A stretch of 64,000 nucleotides of DNA, from NCBI RefSeq assembly GCF_017873955.1, contig NZ_JAGGKS010000007.1, forward strand, positions 62,001 to 126,000. The letters run 5' to 3'. Shown piece by piece: positions 36,856-45,939 of the stretch (the first letter of the stretch is position 1; the number at the start of each line of letters is the position of its first letter). The notes beneath the pieces were generated by a model. It was not told the origin of the DNA, made no database searches, and saw nothing but the letters and a program-made list of their open reading frames with translations. The translations under genes were made by a program, and so were the position numbers. Origin of the DNA: Sedimentibacter acidaminivorans (GTDB lineage: Bacteria; Bacillota; Clostridia; Tissierellales; Sedimentibacteraceae).

Positions 36856-38685
36856 GTGTCTTATTATGAAGAAGAAGACAATAGTAAGAATTCGTTTAAT
36901 TTAAGGGTATGGTTCAAGTTAAATAGATTTTTTAAGCCTTATACGAAAATGATGATAGGAATAGTTCTTTTTATGCTTGTATCTGCATTTATTGATATAT
37001 TAATGCCTTTGTTTCAAAAACATGCAGTTGATAATTTTATAGTTCCAATGACCACAGTAGGACTAAATAAATTTATTATAATATATTCTTTATCTTTGAT
37101 TATTCAGGTAATGACGGTTGTTATTTTTGCAAGACTTGCAATTATAGTTGAAATGCGCATGGGCTATGACCTAAGAGAAGAAATATTCACTCATTTACAA
37201 ACTTTATCCTTATCATATTTCAATACAACACCTGTTGGATATATTATGTCAAGAGTATTGAGTGATACAAATAAAATTGGTTCGATGATAGCGTGGGGGT
37301 TAGTAGATATATTTTGGTCATTAACTTATGTTATAGGCGTATTTATAACTATGTTATTATTGAATGTTAAGCTAGCACTTTTAGTAATTGTTGTAGTTCC
37401 AATAATGGCTATTGTTACGGTTTATTTTCAAAAAAAATTACTTAGTACAAATAGAAAAATAAGAAAAATAAATTCTAAAATGACTGGTGAATTTAACGAA
37501 GGAATAACTGGTGCAAGAACAACAAAGACTCTAGTAATAGAAGACAAAAATCTACATGGTTTTACTAAGGTTACAGATTTGATGGAATTAAATTCTTTAA
37601 AAATGTCAAGACTAAATGCGGTGTTTATTCCCATTATAGTATTTTTTGGCTCAGCATCTACAGCTATAGTGTTATCAAGAGGTGGATATTTAGCAATGAA
37701 TGATATGATTCTCTTGGGTACTTTATCTGCTTTTTTATCATATGCAATAGGTATATTTGAGCCAATCCAACAGCTTGCAAGGATATTCGCTGAAGTTGTA
37801 TCATTGCAGGCAAATATAGAGAGGGTAACGGAACTGCTAGAAAAGGAACCGCTAATTAAAGATACAGAAGAAGTAATTGAAAAATATGGAGATAATATTA
37901 ATCCCAAAAAAGAAAACTGGGAAACTATAAAAGGCGAAATAGAATTTAGAAATGTAACTTTTAAATATCCAGATGGTGATGAAGAAGTTCTAAAAGATTT
38001 TAATTTAAAAATTCCAGCAGGGACTAATGTAGCAATAGTTGGTGAAACTGGTGCTGGAAAGAGTACACTTGTAAACTTAGCATGTAGGTTTTTTGAACCA
38101 ACACAGGGCGAAATATTAATTGATGGTAAAAATTATAAAGAGAGGTCGCAGCTGTGGTTACATTCTAATTTAGGATATGTACTTCAAAATCCACATTTAT
38201 TTTCTGGAACAATTAGAGAAAATATTCGTTATGGAAAGCTTGAAGCCTCAGATGAAGAAGTTGAAAAGGCTGCACAAATAGTATCAGCAGATACCATAGT
38301 TGATAAACTTGAACATGGATACGAATCAGAGGTAGGTGAAAACGGTGATAGGCTTTCAACTGGAGAAAAGCAGCTTATATCATTTGCAAGGGCAATATTA
38401 GCAGATCCTAAAATATTTGTACTTGATGAAGCTACTTCGTCAATCGATACTCATACAGAAAAGCTTATACAAGATGGAATAGAATATTTGTTAAAAGGTA
38501 GAACTTCATTTATAATTGCACATAGGCTTTCAACGATTAAAAAAGCGGACATAATATTAGTTGTTAAAGATGGAAAAATAGTAGAACAAGGCACACATAA
38601 AAGCTTAATTTCTAAAAGAGGGTATTACTACATGTTATATACAAAACAATTCGAGGAGGAAAAAACCTTAGAAGTTTTGAAATAA
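36856..38685 (+). CDS. ABC exporter subunit with canonical Walker B (heterodimer partner 2)
   Basis: 609 aa from GTG 36856 (GAGGTGA upstream). Six membrane spans then a nucleotide-binding domain with Walker A GETGAGKST and Walker B IFVLDEATSSID with catalytic Glu, but an altered signature LSTGEKQ. Combined with the upstream subunit, one composite ATP site is complete (this Walker A/B with the partner's LSGGQ) and one is degenerate, as in BmrCD/LmrCD/TM287-288. Substrate unknown. It ends 41 bases before the SRP RNA transcript start. Confidence 0.9.
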   Translation: MSYYEEEDNSKNSFNLRVWFKLNRFFKPYTKMMIGIVLFMLVSAFIDILMPLFQKHAVDNFIVPMTTVGLNKFIIIYSLSLIIQVMTVVIFARLAIIVEMRMGYDLREEIFTHLQTLSLSYFNTTPVGYIMSRVLSDTNKIGSMIAWGLVDIFWSLTYVIGVFITMLLLNVKLALLVIVVVPIMAIVTVYFQKKLLSTNRKIRKINSKMTGEFNEGITGARTTKTLVIEDKNLHGFTKVTDLMELNSLKMSRLNAVFIPIIVFFGSASTAIVLSRGGYLAMNDMILLGTLSAFLSYAIGIFEPIQQLARIFAEVVSLQANIERVTELLEKEPLIKDTEEVIEKYGDNINPKKENWETIKGEIEFRNVTFKYPDGDEEVLKDFNLKIPAGTNVAIVGETGAGKSTLVNLACRFFEPTQGEILIDGKNYKERSQLWLHSNLGYVLQNPHLFSGTIRENIRYGKLEASDEEVEKAAQIVSADTIVDKLEHGYESEVGENGDRLSTGEKQLISFARAILADPKIFVLDEATSSIDTHTEKLIQDGIEYLLKGRTSFIIAHRLSTIKKADIILVVKDGKIVEQGTHKSLISKRGYYYMLYTKQFEEEKTLEVLK

Positions 38686-38691
38686 TTGACA

Positions 38692-38720
38692 TTGACAGTT
38701 GGTTTGATTTATGTTAACAT
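38692..38720 (+). promoter_or_regulatory. Promoter of the SRP RNA
   Basis: TTGACA (38692-38697), 17-base spacer, TAACAT (38715-38720). A start 7 bases after the -10 falls on 38727, exactly where the RNA's terminal helix begins. A second TTGACA at 38686 is 6 bases earlier. Confidence 0.65.
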
Positions 38721-38726
38721 AGCTAT

Positions 38727-38996
38727 ACTGTGCTACATGGGGAGGTAGCGGTGCCCTGTACTTGCAACCCGCTATAGCAAGGTGGAATTCCCTTTTAGAG
38801 GCTAAATTTGTGAGGTCTGACTTTAACAAGTGGTGTTGAGAGCTTGGTCTTGCGCAATAGGATCCTATGAACCCTGTCAGGTCCGGAAGGAAGCAGCAGT
38901 AAGTAGACCATCCTGTGTGCCGCGAGGTAGCTGGGTTTGAGCTAACTATTAGAGTAGCGCTTGTGAATTTTTGTCGACAAAAGGGTGCACAGTTTT
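38727..38996 (+). ncRNA. ffs: Signal recognition particle RNA, large bacterial type
   Basis: About 268 nt. The S domain carries the invariant GTCAGGTCCGGAAGGAAGCA apical loop sequence (near 38876-38895) that binds Ffh. The 5' part has GCGGTGCCCTGTA and CCCGCTATAGCAAGG typical of the Alu domain, as in the Bacillus scRNA. The ends pair: ACTGTGC (38727-38733) with GCACAGT (38987-38993). The RNA directs membrane proteins to the translocon. In many Firmicutes it lies next to dnaX; here it follows an ABC exporter operon. Confidence 0.97.
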
Positions 38997-39010
38997 AAAA
39001 TGATTTAATT

Positions 39011-39033
39011 GGTAGGTAAATCCTACCTTTTTT
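39011..39033 (+). terminator. Terminator of the SRP RNA
   Basis: GGTAGG (39011-39016), loop TAAAT, CCTACC (39022-39027), six T. Confidence 0.85.
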
Positions 39034-39155
39034 ATTTGTCTTAAAATCTGACATTAATAAAAAGTGTAAAACTGTATCTTTTAAAAGGTACAGAATTATA
39101 TATAATAAATTTAGACATAATATTTATGTTATAAATATTTGAAAGAGGTAGAGAT

Positions 39156-39674
39156 ATGAATGATGAAAAAATTAAAAATATGATTTATACATCATTGCTT
39201 GCGGCTCTTATATGCGTTGCAACTTTCACAATTAAGGTTCCATCTGTAGTAACAAACGGATATGTTCATTTAGGTGATGGTTTTATATTTATTGCTGTTA
39301 TTTTATTAGGCAGTAAAAATGGTGCATGGGCAGGTAGCATTGGAGCATCATTAGCTGATTTGCTAGGTGGATATAGTCACTATGCAATACCAACTTTTAT
39401 AATCAAAGGAATTATGGTTTTGATTATGGGTTATATAATAAAGAAGATTCCTGGAAATAGTAGATTTAAATGGGTTGCAGGCGCCTTGGTAGGAAGTGTA
39501 TGGCAGATAATTTCGTATTATGTTGTTGGATCTGTTATGGTTGGAAGTTTCATTTCAACAATCATGGATATACCAGGAAATATTATCCAGTCTATATTTG
39601 GAATAATAGTAGCAATAATTTTTGTTGCAGCATTTAAAAAAACTTCTATTGGGCATAAAATAATTAATGAGTAA
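39156..39674 (+). CDS. ECF transporter S component (vitamin-binding membrane protein)
   Basis: 172 aa with about five or six membrane spans. N-terminal TSLLAALICVATF and VTNGYVHLGDGFIF followed by KNGAWAGSIGASLADLLGGY match the ECF-type S-component fold (PF07155 group, annotated as riboflavin-type). It would capture a vitamin and share an energising EcfAAT module encoded elsewhere. Being 4.4 kb downstream of the flavin-based electron-transfer genes makes a flavin substrate attractive, but the leader has no FMN riboswitch, only a small hairpin (CTGTATC...GGTACAG, 39071-39092). Substrate is not established. Confidence 0.8.
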   Translation: MNDEKIKNMIYTSLLAALICVATFTIKVPSVVTNGYVHLGDGFIFIAVILLGSKNGAWAGSIGASLADLLGGYSHYAIPTFIIKGIMVLIMGYIIKKIPGNSRFKWVAGALVGSVWQIISYYVVGSVMVGSFISTIMDIPGNIIQSIFGIIVAIIFVAAFKKTSIGHKIINE

Positions 39675-39704
39675 AAATAAAGATAAAAAGTACACATAAA
39701 AATG

Positions 39705-39737
39705 CTCACCCTGCAATATCAAATATCGCAGGGTGAG
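39705..39737 (+). terminator. Bidirectional terminator between convergent genes
   Basis: CTCACCCTGC (39705-39714) pairs perfectly with GCAGGGTGAG (39728-39737); AT-rich flanks on both sides. Confidence 0.8.
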
Positions 39738-39769
39738 TTTAATAATTAAAATGTAAATTATTACAATTG

Positions 39770-40162
39770 TTAAGTTTCTTTTGTGAATTTTGTTTTACAT
39801 TGTTGGCATGTGACTATAATTTTTCCTTTTCCTTTTGGTGCTCGGAGAATTTTATTACAGTTAGGGCATTTGAAATATTTATATATTTTATTTCCTCTTA
39901 CCATATTATATTTTATTTTTAACCATGAACGCGTTGGGTTCCAATATTCAAGAAATTTATAATTTTCCTTTTTTCTAGAAGAAATATTTGTGGAAAGCAT
40001 TCTAAATATGCATATACCAAATATGAAATATGTTGTTAGCATTAATATAGATGAAGTTAAAATATCACCTATAAAAGTTATTACCATTCCAAATATTAAA
40101 ATTCCCATATTAAGTTGATCTATACCATTTCTTCCTATCATAAAATTTCTAAACCAATTCAT
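39770..40162 (-). CDS. Small membrane protein with C-terminal zinc ribbon
   Basis: 130 aa. Two membrane spans (about 18-33 and 37-55) are followed by a basic linker and a cytoplasmic zinc ribbon of the CPNC...CQQC type (about 98-125), which probably binds zinc. This architecture recurs in Clostridia with no assigned role. It lies 44 bases downstream of the GerM-domain gene on the same strand, so they are likely co-transcribed. Confidence 0.75.
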   Translation of the reverse strand: MNWFRNFMIGRNGIDQLNMGILIFGMVITFIGDILTSSILMLTTYFIFGICIFRMLSTNISSRKKENYKFLEYWNPTRSWLKIKYNMVRGNKIYKYFKCPNCNKILRAPKGKGKIIVTCQQCKTKFTKET

Positions 40163-40206
40163 AAATCCTCCTTGTGAAATATTTATACATCAAATTATTT
40201 AATTAA

Positions 40207-41568
40207 TTAATAAACAGTTTCAGGATTTATAAATTCAGGAGGAATTAAAATTCCTGATAAATCTTTATCCTTGATAAAGTTTGTCAATGGTTTGCTATTT
40301 ACTGTTATTTTTAGACTATCAATAGTAGGGATAGTTGTAAATGTGTATATAAGGGATTCAACCATCATTGATCTTAAATCATTTTTTCCCTTATAAGAAT
40401 TTAAAAACTCATCGTTAAAATCTAGTATTAAAGTGCTTCCTTCAATTTTTGTATTTTGAAGTTTTATATTTTTTGGAACAGGACTTCTTGCATAAGATAA
40501 ATCTGTATTTGAATATACATCAAATAATTTTTGTGCTTTAATTTCTAACATATCATTATCTGTGATTCCTGACTTTTTCATGTCTACCTTTGAATCAAAC
40601 AAATAATACCTATCGTTTATCTTATACGCTAAATAAATTAAATAATTATTTTCTTCATTTGGAAGATTTTTTAAATTGTTTATTCCATAGAAGTAATTTT
40701 CTATTTCCTTTCTGTCTACGGTGAATGAAATATTGTATATAGGCCAATATCTATCAACTGCAAATATTGATTTAATAAAAGCTTGATATGACAATAAACC
40801 TTCAGTACTTGAATTGTTATATTGTAAATAGCTGCTTGGTAAATCAATTAATATATTACCATTGTTATATGTACAGTTTGATACATCACCGACAACAGTT
40901 TTCATATTAATATTTGTAGGACCATTTTGAAGTTGTTCAATTGCCATTCTTGTTAATGACTTATCTTCAACAACAAATCTTGTAACGGGGATTAATATAT
41001 CTCTATTTTCAGTTGTAAAGTATAAAGTTAATCCCTTGGTATTAGGTAAAGCTGAATTCAAAGCAGAAACATAAGACCCACCTGTATCATAAGTAACTTG
41101 AATAGAAATAGATGAATTATCTAAATTGTTAATTAGATTAGATGAAAATATTATTTTGTATGTACCATCATCTAAATCTAAATTTTTTTGACTTATATCC
41201 ATAGTTGTAATCATTGGATTATCTTTAGTTATTGTAAATTCAGTATCTGATGGGGTTATTGATACAAGCTCTAAATCATTAATGTTATCACGCATTAATT
41301 TGTCATCCTGATAAATTGATGCTGTAAAAATATTGTTGTTGTAGTTTTTTATAATTTCAACTTCTTGAGAAATATGTTTTATAACAATAGATTCTGGATT
41401 TAATAATATTTTGTTATTATTTTCAATGTTTAAATTTAATGTGCTAGTATCTTTAGGTGTTTCAATCTCAATAGAACCTTTATAATCAATCGGTGATAGT
41501 TTTAAAGAATAAGTAGATGATAAAAAACCTATTAAAATTATTAATATTGAATTTAGTAGTACCCTCAT
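40207..41568 (-). CDS. GerMN-domain sporulation/germination-type protein
   Basis: 453 aa. N-terminal hydrophobic segment (about 4-22, no lipobox), a beta-rich domain, then a GerMN domain (about 185-300) recognised by LTLYFTTENRDILIPVTRFV, MAIEQLQNGPTN and NGNILIDLPSSYL, and a second GerMN-like unit at the C-terminus (IEGSTLILDFNDEFL). GerM of Bacillus forms a ring in the sporulating cell's engulfment channel and is a lipoprotein; this longer relative would sit in the same outer compartment. The assignment to sporulation is from the domain, not from context alone, though coat genes occur 11 kb away. Confidence 0.8.
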   Translation of the reverse strand: MRVLLNSILIILIGFLSSTYSLKLSPIDYKGSIEIETPKDTSTLNLNIENNNKILLNPESIVIKHISQEVEIIKNYNNNIFTASIYQDDKLMRDNINDLELVSITPSDTEFTITKDNPMITTMDISQKNLDLDDGTYKIIFSSNLINNLDNSSISIQVTYDTGGSYVSALNSALPNTKGLTLYFTTENRDILIPVTRFVVEDKSLTRMAIEQLQNGPTNINMKTVVGDVSNCTYNNGNILIDLPSSYLQYNNSSTEGLLSYQAFIKSIFAVDRYWPIYNISFTVDRKEIENYFYGINNLKNLPNEENNYLIYLAYKINDRYYLFDSKVDMKKSGITDNDMLEIKAQKLFDVYSNTDLSYARSPVPKNIKLQNTKIEGSTLILDFNDEFLNSYKGKNDLRSMMVESLIYTFTTIPTIDSLKITVNSKPLTNFIKDKDLSGILIPPEFINPETVY

Positions 41569-41811
41569 ATAAATATCCTTCCTTCATAAAAACATATAAT
41601 AACATTATATACTAAAGTATAAGAAAAACAAATACAAATAAGAAAAAAATTCTGAAATATAAAATTTATTAATTAAAAACTTATAAATTAAAAAAATCAC
41701 CCAAAATATTTTATACATTTTTATACAGTTTGTAAGGTAAATTAAGTAAATAAAATGGTTACATTAACCAATTTAAGTCATATAATAAATTAAAATGTAA
41801 ATGAGGTGGTT

Positions 41812-42210
41812 ATGTTGCATAAAAAAGAAACAGACTTAAATTCTTTGTTGAAAATGCAAGATGTTATAGATATATTATATAGAATTAATAGAATAAAAGA
41901 TAACTCGTATGACCAAAATCTCAAAGGGCAGTTGGATAATATGCCACCGTTAGATAGAGCTCAAAATATTATTAAGTATATTTCTAAAAATAGTGATGAC
42001 ATGACAAAGAAAAATGCTGATATTTTCATTAATATATTGAAAAATATAAATGAAGTAAATCATAATGGAAGTAATTTTAGAAATCGAAACAATAATAAAA
42101 ATCATAAGATATATAGAACTAACTCTAACCCTCGAAATTACCCAATAATTGATAATAATTCTTTTGTAGAAAAAATAAAAAATATTTTAAAATTATTAAA
42201 TGATGAATAA
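41812..42210 (+). CDS. Small Asn-rich cytoplasmic protein, unknown function
   Basis: 132-133 aa. GAGGTGG at 41803-41809 fits ATG 41812 (or TTG 41815). The N-terminal 75 residues look helical (SLLKMQDVIDILYRINRI), a basic Asn-rich linker (NRNNNKNHK) follows, and a short helix (FVEKIKNILKLLNDE) ends it. No family recognised. The small Gly-rich membrane gene 66 bases downstream reads in the same direction, and the opposite-strand neighbour is the GerM-domain gene, so a sporulation role is possible. Confidence 0.6.
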   Translation: MLHKKETDLNSLLKMQDVIDILYRINRIKDNSYDQNLKGQLDNMPPLDRAQNIIKYISKNSDDMTKKNADIFINILKNINEVNHNGSNFRNRNNNKNHKIYRTNSNPRNYPIIDNNSFVEKIKNILKLLNDE

Positions 42211-42275
42211 TCAAGTAACATTTATATGGGGTTAAGAATAATATATAGAAAATAAATAATTAGGAGGTAACATAA

Positions 42276-42485
42276 ATGTTTCAAAATATATTAGGGTATG
42301 GAGATAATGGAGATAGTTTGTTGTGGTTTTTCCTCTTATTAGTAGTGTTTGCTTGCTTCTGTGGGGGAGATAATGGATTAGTAGGCGGCATTGGAGGAAT
42401 GGAAGGAGATTCATTATTATTTTTCTTCTTGCTTTTAATCGTTTTATATTGTGTATTAGGAAACAATGATGATTGTGGCTGCTAA
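42276..42485 (+). CDS. Tiny Gly/Leu/Phe-rich hydrophobic protein, possible spore-associated protein
   Basis: 69 aa with two similar halves, each an acidic Gly/Asp/Asn segment plus a hydrophobic run (SLLWFFLLLVVFACFC and SLLFFFLLLIVLYCVL), ending in a Cys-containing DDCGC tail. The internal duplication is clear (DSLLxFFLLL in both). AGGAGG precedes the ATG. Tiny proteins of this style are common in spore formers and related to YjcZ-type sporulation proteins in appearance, but homology is not certain. Confidence 0.65.
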   Translation: MFQNILGYGDNGDSLLWFFLLLVVFACFCGGDNGLVGGIGGMEGDSLLFFFLLLIVLYCVLGNNDDCGC

Positions 42486-42524
42486 TAAGTAACCAACATT
42501 CAATACTTACTATCGTGTATTATC

Positions 42525-42559
42525 AAAAAGCTTCTTGGGTTATTCCTGAGAAGCTTTTT
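42525..42559 (+). terminator. Bidirectional-looking terminator
   Basis: AAAAAGCTTCT (42525-42535) pairs perfectly with AGAAGCTTTTT (42549-42559). Confidence 0.85.
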
Positions 42560-42718
42560 GATTTCTATACAATACATCAAAAATGTATTTGATATAAGTA
42601 CATAAGTATGTTTCACAAAGGCTTAAATTGTATAAATAAATAAAATTTTATAATTTTAATATTTGACGTATAATTATTTTTAATTTAAAGATAAACGAAA
42701 ATATTAATTAAATTGTTG

Positions 42719-42747
42719 TTGACAAAATTATAAAAATGTATTAATAT
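42719..42747 (+). promoter_or_regulatory. Promoter of the liv operon
   Basis: TTGACA (42719-42724), 17-base spacer, TAATAT (42742-42747), about 40 bases upstream of the livK start. Confidence 0.65.
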
Positions 42748-42788
42748 AAATTTCAAATTCAAAAAAACAAGGTGGTGTATTATTCAAA

Positions 42789-43979
42789 ATGAAAAAAATT
42801 CTTTTAACATTACTATCAGCAATATTAGTAGTGGGATTATTATCTGGATGTAGTAAAGATGATGCAAATGGTGGAAGTTCAGATGCTGATAATGCTGCAA
42901 AAGAGGTTAAGGTAGGTATAAATTATGAATTATCAGGTGATGTTGCGTCTTATGGAGAAGCATCTGTAACTGGTATTATGATGGCGTTTGATGAAATTAA
43001 CGCTTCTGGTGGAATTAACGGAATGCAAATAGTACCAGTACAGATTGATAATAAATCAGATTCAGCAGAAGCTACTACTGTAGCAACTAGACTTATGACA
43101 AAAGAAAAAGTTGTTGCTAGTCTTGGACCTGCAACTTCAGGTAATTTTATGGCAACTATCCCTGTAGCTATGGGAAATAAAATTCCAGTTATATCTGCTT
43201 CAGCAACTGCTGATGAAGGGGTAACTGTTGATGCAAAAGGCAATGTTAATGAATATGTATTTCGTCTTTGCTTCAATGATTCTTTCCAAGGTGTAACAAT
43301 GGCAAATTTTGCTTCAGGTAACCTTAGTGCAAAGAAAGCTGTTATTATACAAGATAAATCAAGTGATTATGCAGAAGGATTAGCAGAAAATTTCGTTTCG
43401 ACTTTTGAAGCTTCTGGTGGAACAATAGTTGCTCAAGAAGGATATGTAGCTAAGGATAAAGATTTTAATGCTATTTTAACAAAAATTAAAGGACAAGATT
43501 TTGATGTTATTTTTCTTCCAGGATATTATCAAGAAGCAGGACTTGTTATTAAACAAGCTCGTGATTTAGGAATCAAAGCTCCAATACTTGGTGCTGATGG
43601 TTTTGATTCGCCAGTACTATTAGAACTTGCTGGTGCTGAAGCGTTGAATGATGTATACTTCTCAAATCATTATTCATCAATAGATCAAGATCCAATGGTT
43701 CAAGATTTTATTAAATCATATACTGAAAAAAATGGTTCAGAACCTAATGCATTTAACGCTCTTGGTTATGACCTTGGAAAATACATTGCTGATGCAATTA
43801 AGCGTGCTGGTTCTAATGATCCAGTTGCAATTAAAGATGCTCTTGCGTCAACAGAAAATTTTGCTGGTGTAACGGGTTCGTTCAGCATGGGTGCAGACCA
43901 CAATCCTATTAAGTCAATAGTGGTTATTGGTTTGGAAAATGGTGTACAAGCAACAAGCGTTAAAGTAGATCCAAAATAA
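42789..43979 (+). CDS. livK: Branched-chain amino acid ABC transporter, substrate-binding lipoprotein
   Basis: 396 aa. Lipoprotein signal with lipobox LSGC (Cys21), then a type I periplasmic binding fold: GINYELSGDVASYGEA, DEINASGGING, DNKSDSAEATTVATRL, LGPATSGN and FLPGYYQEAG are typical LivJ/LivK positions. It catches Leu/Ile/Val (or related amino acids) outside the membrane and delivers them to LivHM. It is first in a five-gene transporter set with a hairpin after it. Confidence 0.9.
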   Translation: MKKILLTLLSAILVVGLLSGCSKDDANGGSSDADNAAKEVKVGINYELSGDVASYGEASVTGIMMAFDEINASGGINGMQIVPVQIDNKSDSAEATTVATRLMTKEKVVASLGPATSGNFMATIPVAMGNKIPVISASATADEGVTVDAKGNVNEYVFRLCFNDSFQGVTMANFASGNLSAKKAVIIQDKSSDYAEGLAENFVSTFEASGGTIVAQEGYVAKDKDFNAILTKIKGQDFDVIFLPGYYQEAGLVIKQARDLGIKAPILGADGFDSPVLLELAGAEALNDVYFSNHYSSIDQDPMVQDFIKSYTEKNGSEPNAFNALGYDLGKYIADAIKRAGSNDPVAIKDALASTENFAGVTGSFSMGADHNPIKSIVVIGLENGVQATSVKVDPK

Positions 43980-44017
43980 CAGTATTCTCAAAATTTAAAT
44001 TGAAGAAATATTATAAT

Positions 44018-44057
44018 AATTAAGTTAGTGAGAATTGTCTTGCTAACTTAATTGTTT
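44018..44057 (+). terminator. Intercistronic hairpin after livK
   Basis: AATTAAGTTAG (44018-44028) pairs with CTAACTTAATT (44043-44053), followed by GTTT. Weak T-run, so partial termination or mRNA stabilisation is more likely; this would give more binding protein than permease. Confidence 0.6.
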
Positions 44058-44094
44058 AAATTGATAAATTATAAGGTTATGGAGGTGCAAAGCC

Positions 44095-44973
44095 TTGGAA
44101 CAATTTTTACAACAAATGGTAAATGGCATTTCGTTAGGTAGTATATATGCCTTAATTGCCTTAGGTTATACAATGGTTTATGGAATAATAAAACTTATTA
44201 ATTTTGCTCATGGTGATGTTTATATGATAGGTGCATATGTTGGATTTGCAGTAACTACATATGCAAATTTAGGTTTTTTTCCAGCACTTATTATATCAAT
44301 GGCGTCATGTGCAGTTTTAGGAATAGTTGTTGAAAGAATAGCGTATAAGCCGCTTAGAAATTCTTCTAGGATAGCGGTATTAATAACGGCTATAGGAGTA
44401 TCATTGCTTTTGGAATACGTAATGATGTTTTTCGTAGGAGCAGAAGTTAGGTCTTATCCAAAGCTCTTGTCAGATAAGGCTATTAACTTAGGAAATATAG
44501 TTATTAATATGCAACAAGTATATATTGTAGTTACTTCTGTTGTTCTCATGATAATACTTCAATTTATTGTTAATAAAACAAAGATTGGAAAATCTATGCG
44601 TGCTGTTTCAGCAGATAAGGATGCTGCTCAGCTTATGGGAATAAAGGTTGATAAAACAATTTCATTTACATTTGCAATTGGTTCAGCATTAGCTGGAGCT
44701 GGTGGAGTTTTAGTAGGAATATATTATAATTCAATCGATCCATTAATGGGTGTAATGCCAGGGCTGAAGGCATTTGTTGCAGCAGTTTTTGGTGGCATTG
44801 GAAGTATCCCTGGTGCAATGATTGGTGGACTGTCTATTGGAGTTATGGAAACCTTAGTTTCTGGATATGGTAATTCTATGTACAGAGATGCAGCCGTTTT
44901 TGCGTTTTTAATTATAATATTGATTCTGAAACCATCTGGTCTTCTTGGAAAGAATACGAAAGAGAAGGTATAG
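44095..44973 (+). CDS. livH: Branched-chain amino acid ABC permease LivH
   Basis: 292 aa integral membrane protein with about eight spans. Start TTG 44095 with GGAGGTG 7 bases upstream. NGISLGSIYALIALGYTMVYGIIKLINFAHGDVYM is the well-known LivH N-terminus pattern, and the late FGGIGSIPGAMIGGL loop is the EAA-like coupling region that touches the ATPases. Pairs with LivM, which starts 3 bases after the stop. Confidence 0.93.
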   Translation: MEQFLQQMVNGISLGSIYALIALGYTMVYGIIKLINFAHGDVYMIGAYVGFAVTTYANLGFFPALIISMASCAVLGIVVERIAYKPLRNSSRIAVLITAIGVSLLLEYVMMFFVGAEVRSYPKLLSDKAINLGNIVINMQQVYIVVTSVVLMIILQFIVNKTKIGKSMRAVSADKDAAQLMGIKVDKTISFTFAIGSALAGAGGVLVGIYYNSIDPLMGVMPGLKAFVAAVFGGIGSIPGAMIGGLSIGVMETLVSGYGNSMYRDAAVFAFLIIILILKPSGLLGKNTKEKV

Positions 44974-44976
44974 CTT

Positions 44977-45927
44977 ATGAAGGTATTAACAAAAAAGAAC
45001 ATAATGATTCTGATTGCAATAGTAATAACATATGTGGTTGTTCAAGTCCTTATATCAACAGGTATTATAGATAGTTTTTATGAAATAACAATTGCAACAA
45101 TTTGTATTAATATTATTCTTGCAGTTAGCTTGAATTTAGTAACTGGTTTTACAGGACAGTTTTCTTTGGGACATGCGGGATTTATGTCAATAGGTGCTTA
45201 TGTTTGTGCAATTATTAATTTACAGATGAATTCTACTACTGGACTTTTAATAGGTATAGTTTCTGGAGCAATTTCAGCAGCAGTTGTTGGAATAATAATA
45301 GGTATACCAACCCTTAGACTTAAAGGAGATTATTTAGCAATTGCTACATTAGGAATGGCTGAAATAATACGTGTTATATTTTTAAATATGGAAATAACAA
45401 ATGGTGCTGCTGGGTTAAATGGAATCCCAAGGTTTACAAATTGGTTATGGTTGTTTTTCTTTACTACAGCCTCCATTTTATTGATAAATAATTTTATTAA
45501 TTCATCACAAGGTCGTGCATGTATTTCAATTAGAGAAGATGAAATTGCTGCTGAAGCTATGGGAATTAATACAACTAGGTATAAGGTTATGGCTTTTGCT
45601 GTAGGTGCTTTTTTTGCAGGAGTTGCAGGTGCACTTTATTCATCATATTTTTATTTTATTAAGCCAAATATTTTCGGTTTTCAAAAATCTGTTGATATTT
45701 TAGTAATAGTGGTATTAGGTGGAATGGGAAGTGTTACAGGTTCAGTGATTGCAGCTATACTTCTTGCAGTATTAACGACATTTTTACAATCATATTCAGA
45801 AGTTAGAATGATTGTTTACGCGCTCCTTTTAGTTGTTATCATGCTGTTTAGACCTCAAGGTCTCATGGGTACAAAAGAAATTAGCGATATGTTTAAATTC
45901 GGTAAAAAAAGTAGTAAAGTAAAGTAG
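44977..45927 (+). CDS. livM: Branched-chain amino acid ABC permease LivM
   Basis: 316 aa integral membrane protein. NLVTGFTGQFSLGHAGFMSIGAY and LRLKGDYLAIATLGMAEI are the LivM signatures, and VVLGGMGSVTGSVIAA is the coupling loop. Forms the transmembrane channel with LivH. Spacing of 12 bases to livG, with GGGAGGTG. Confidence 0.93.
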   Translation: MKVLTKKNIMILIAIVITYVVVQVLISTGIIDSFYEITIATICINIILAVSLNLVTGFTGQFSLGHAGFMSIGAYVCAIINLQMNSTTGLLIGIVSGAISAAVVGIIIGIPTLRLKGDYLAIATLGMAEIIRVIFLNMEITNGAAGLNGIPRFTNWLWLFFFTTASILLINNFINSSQGRACISIREDEIAAEAMGINTTRYKVMAFAVGAFFAGVAGALYSSYFYFIKPNIFGFQKSVDILVIVVLGGMGSVTGSVIAAILLAVLTTFLQSYSEVRMIVYALLLVVIMLFRPQGLMGTKEISDMFKFGKKSSKVK

Positions 45928-45939
45928 GGAGGTGCCGAT

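Noticed and set aside
39034-39155. FMN riboswitch ahead of the ECF S component
   Set aside because: None of the conserved RFN elements (such as AGGGTGAAATTCCC) are present; only one small hairpin is seen.
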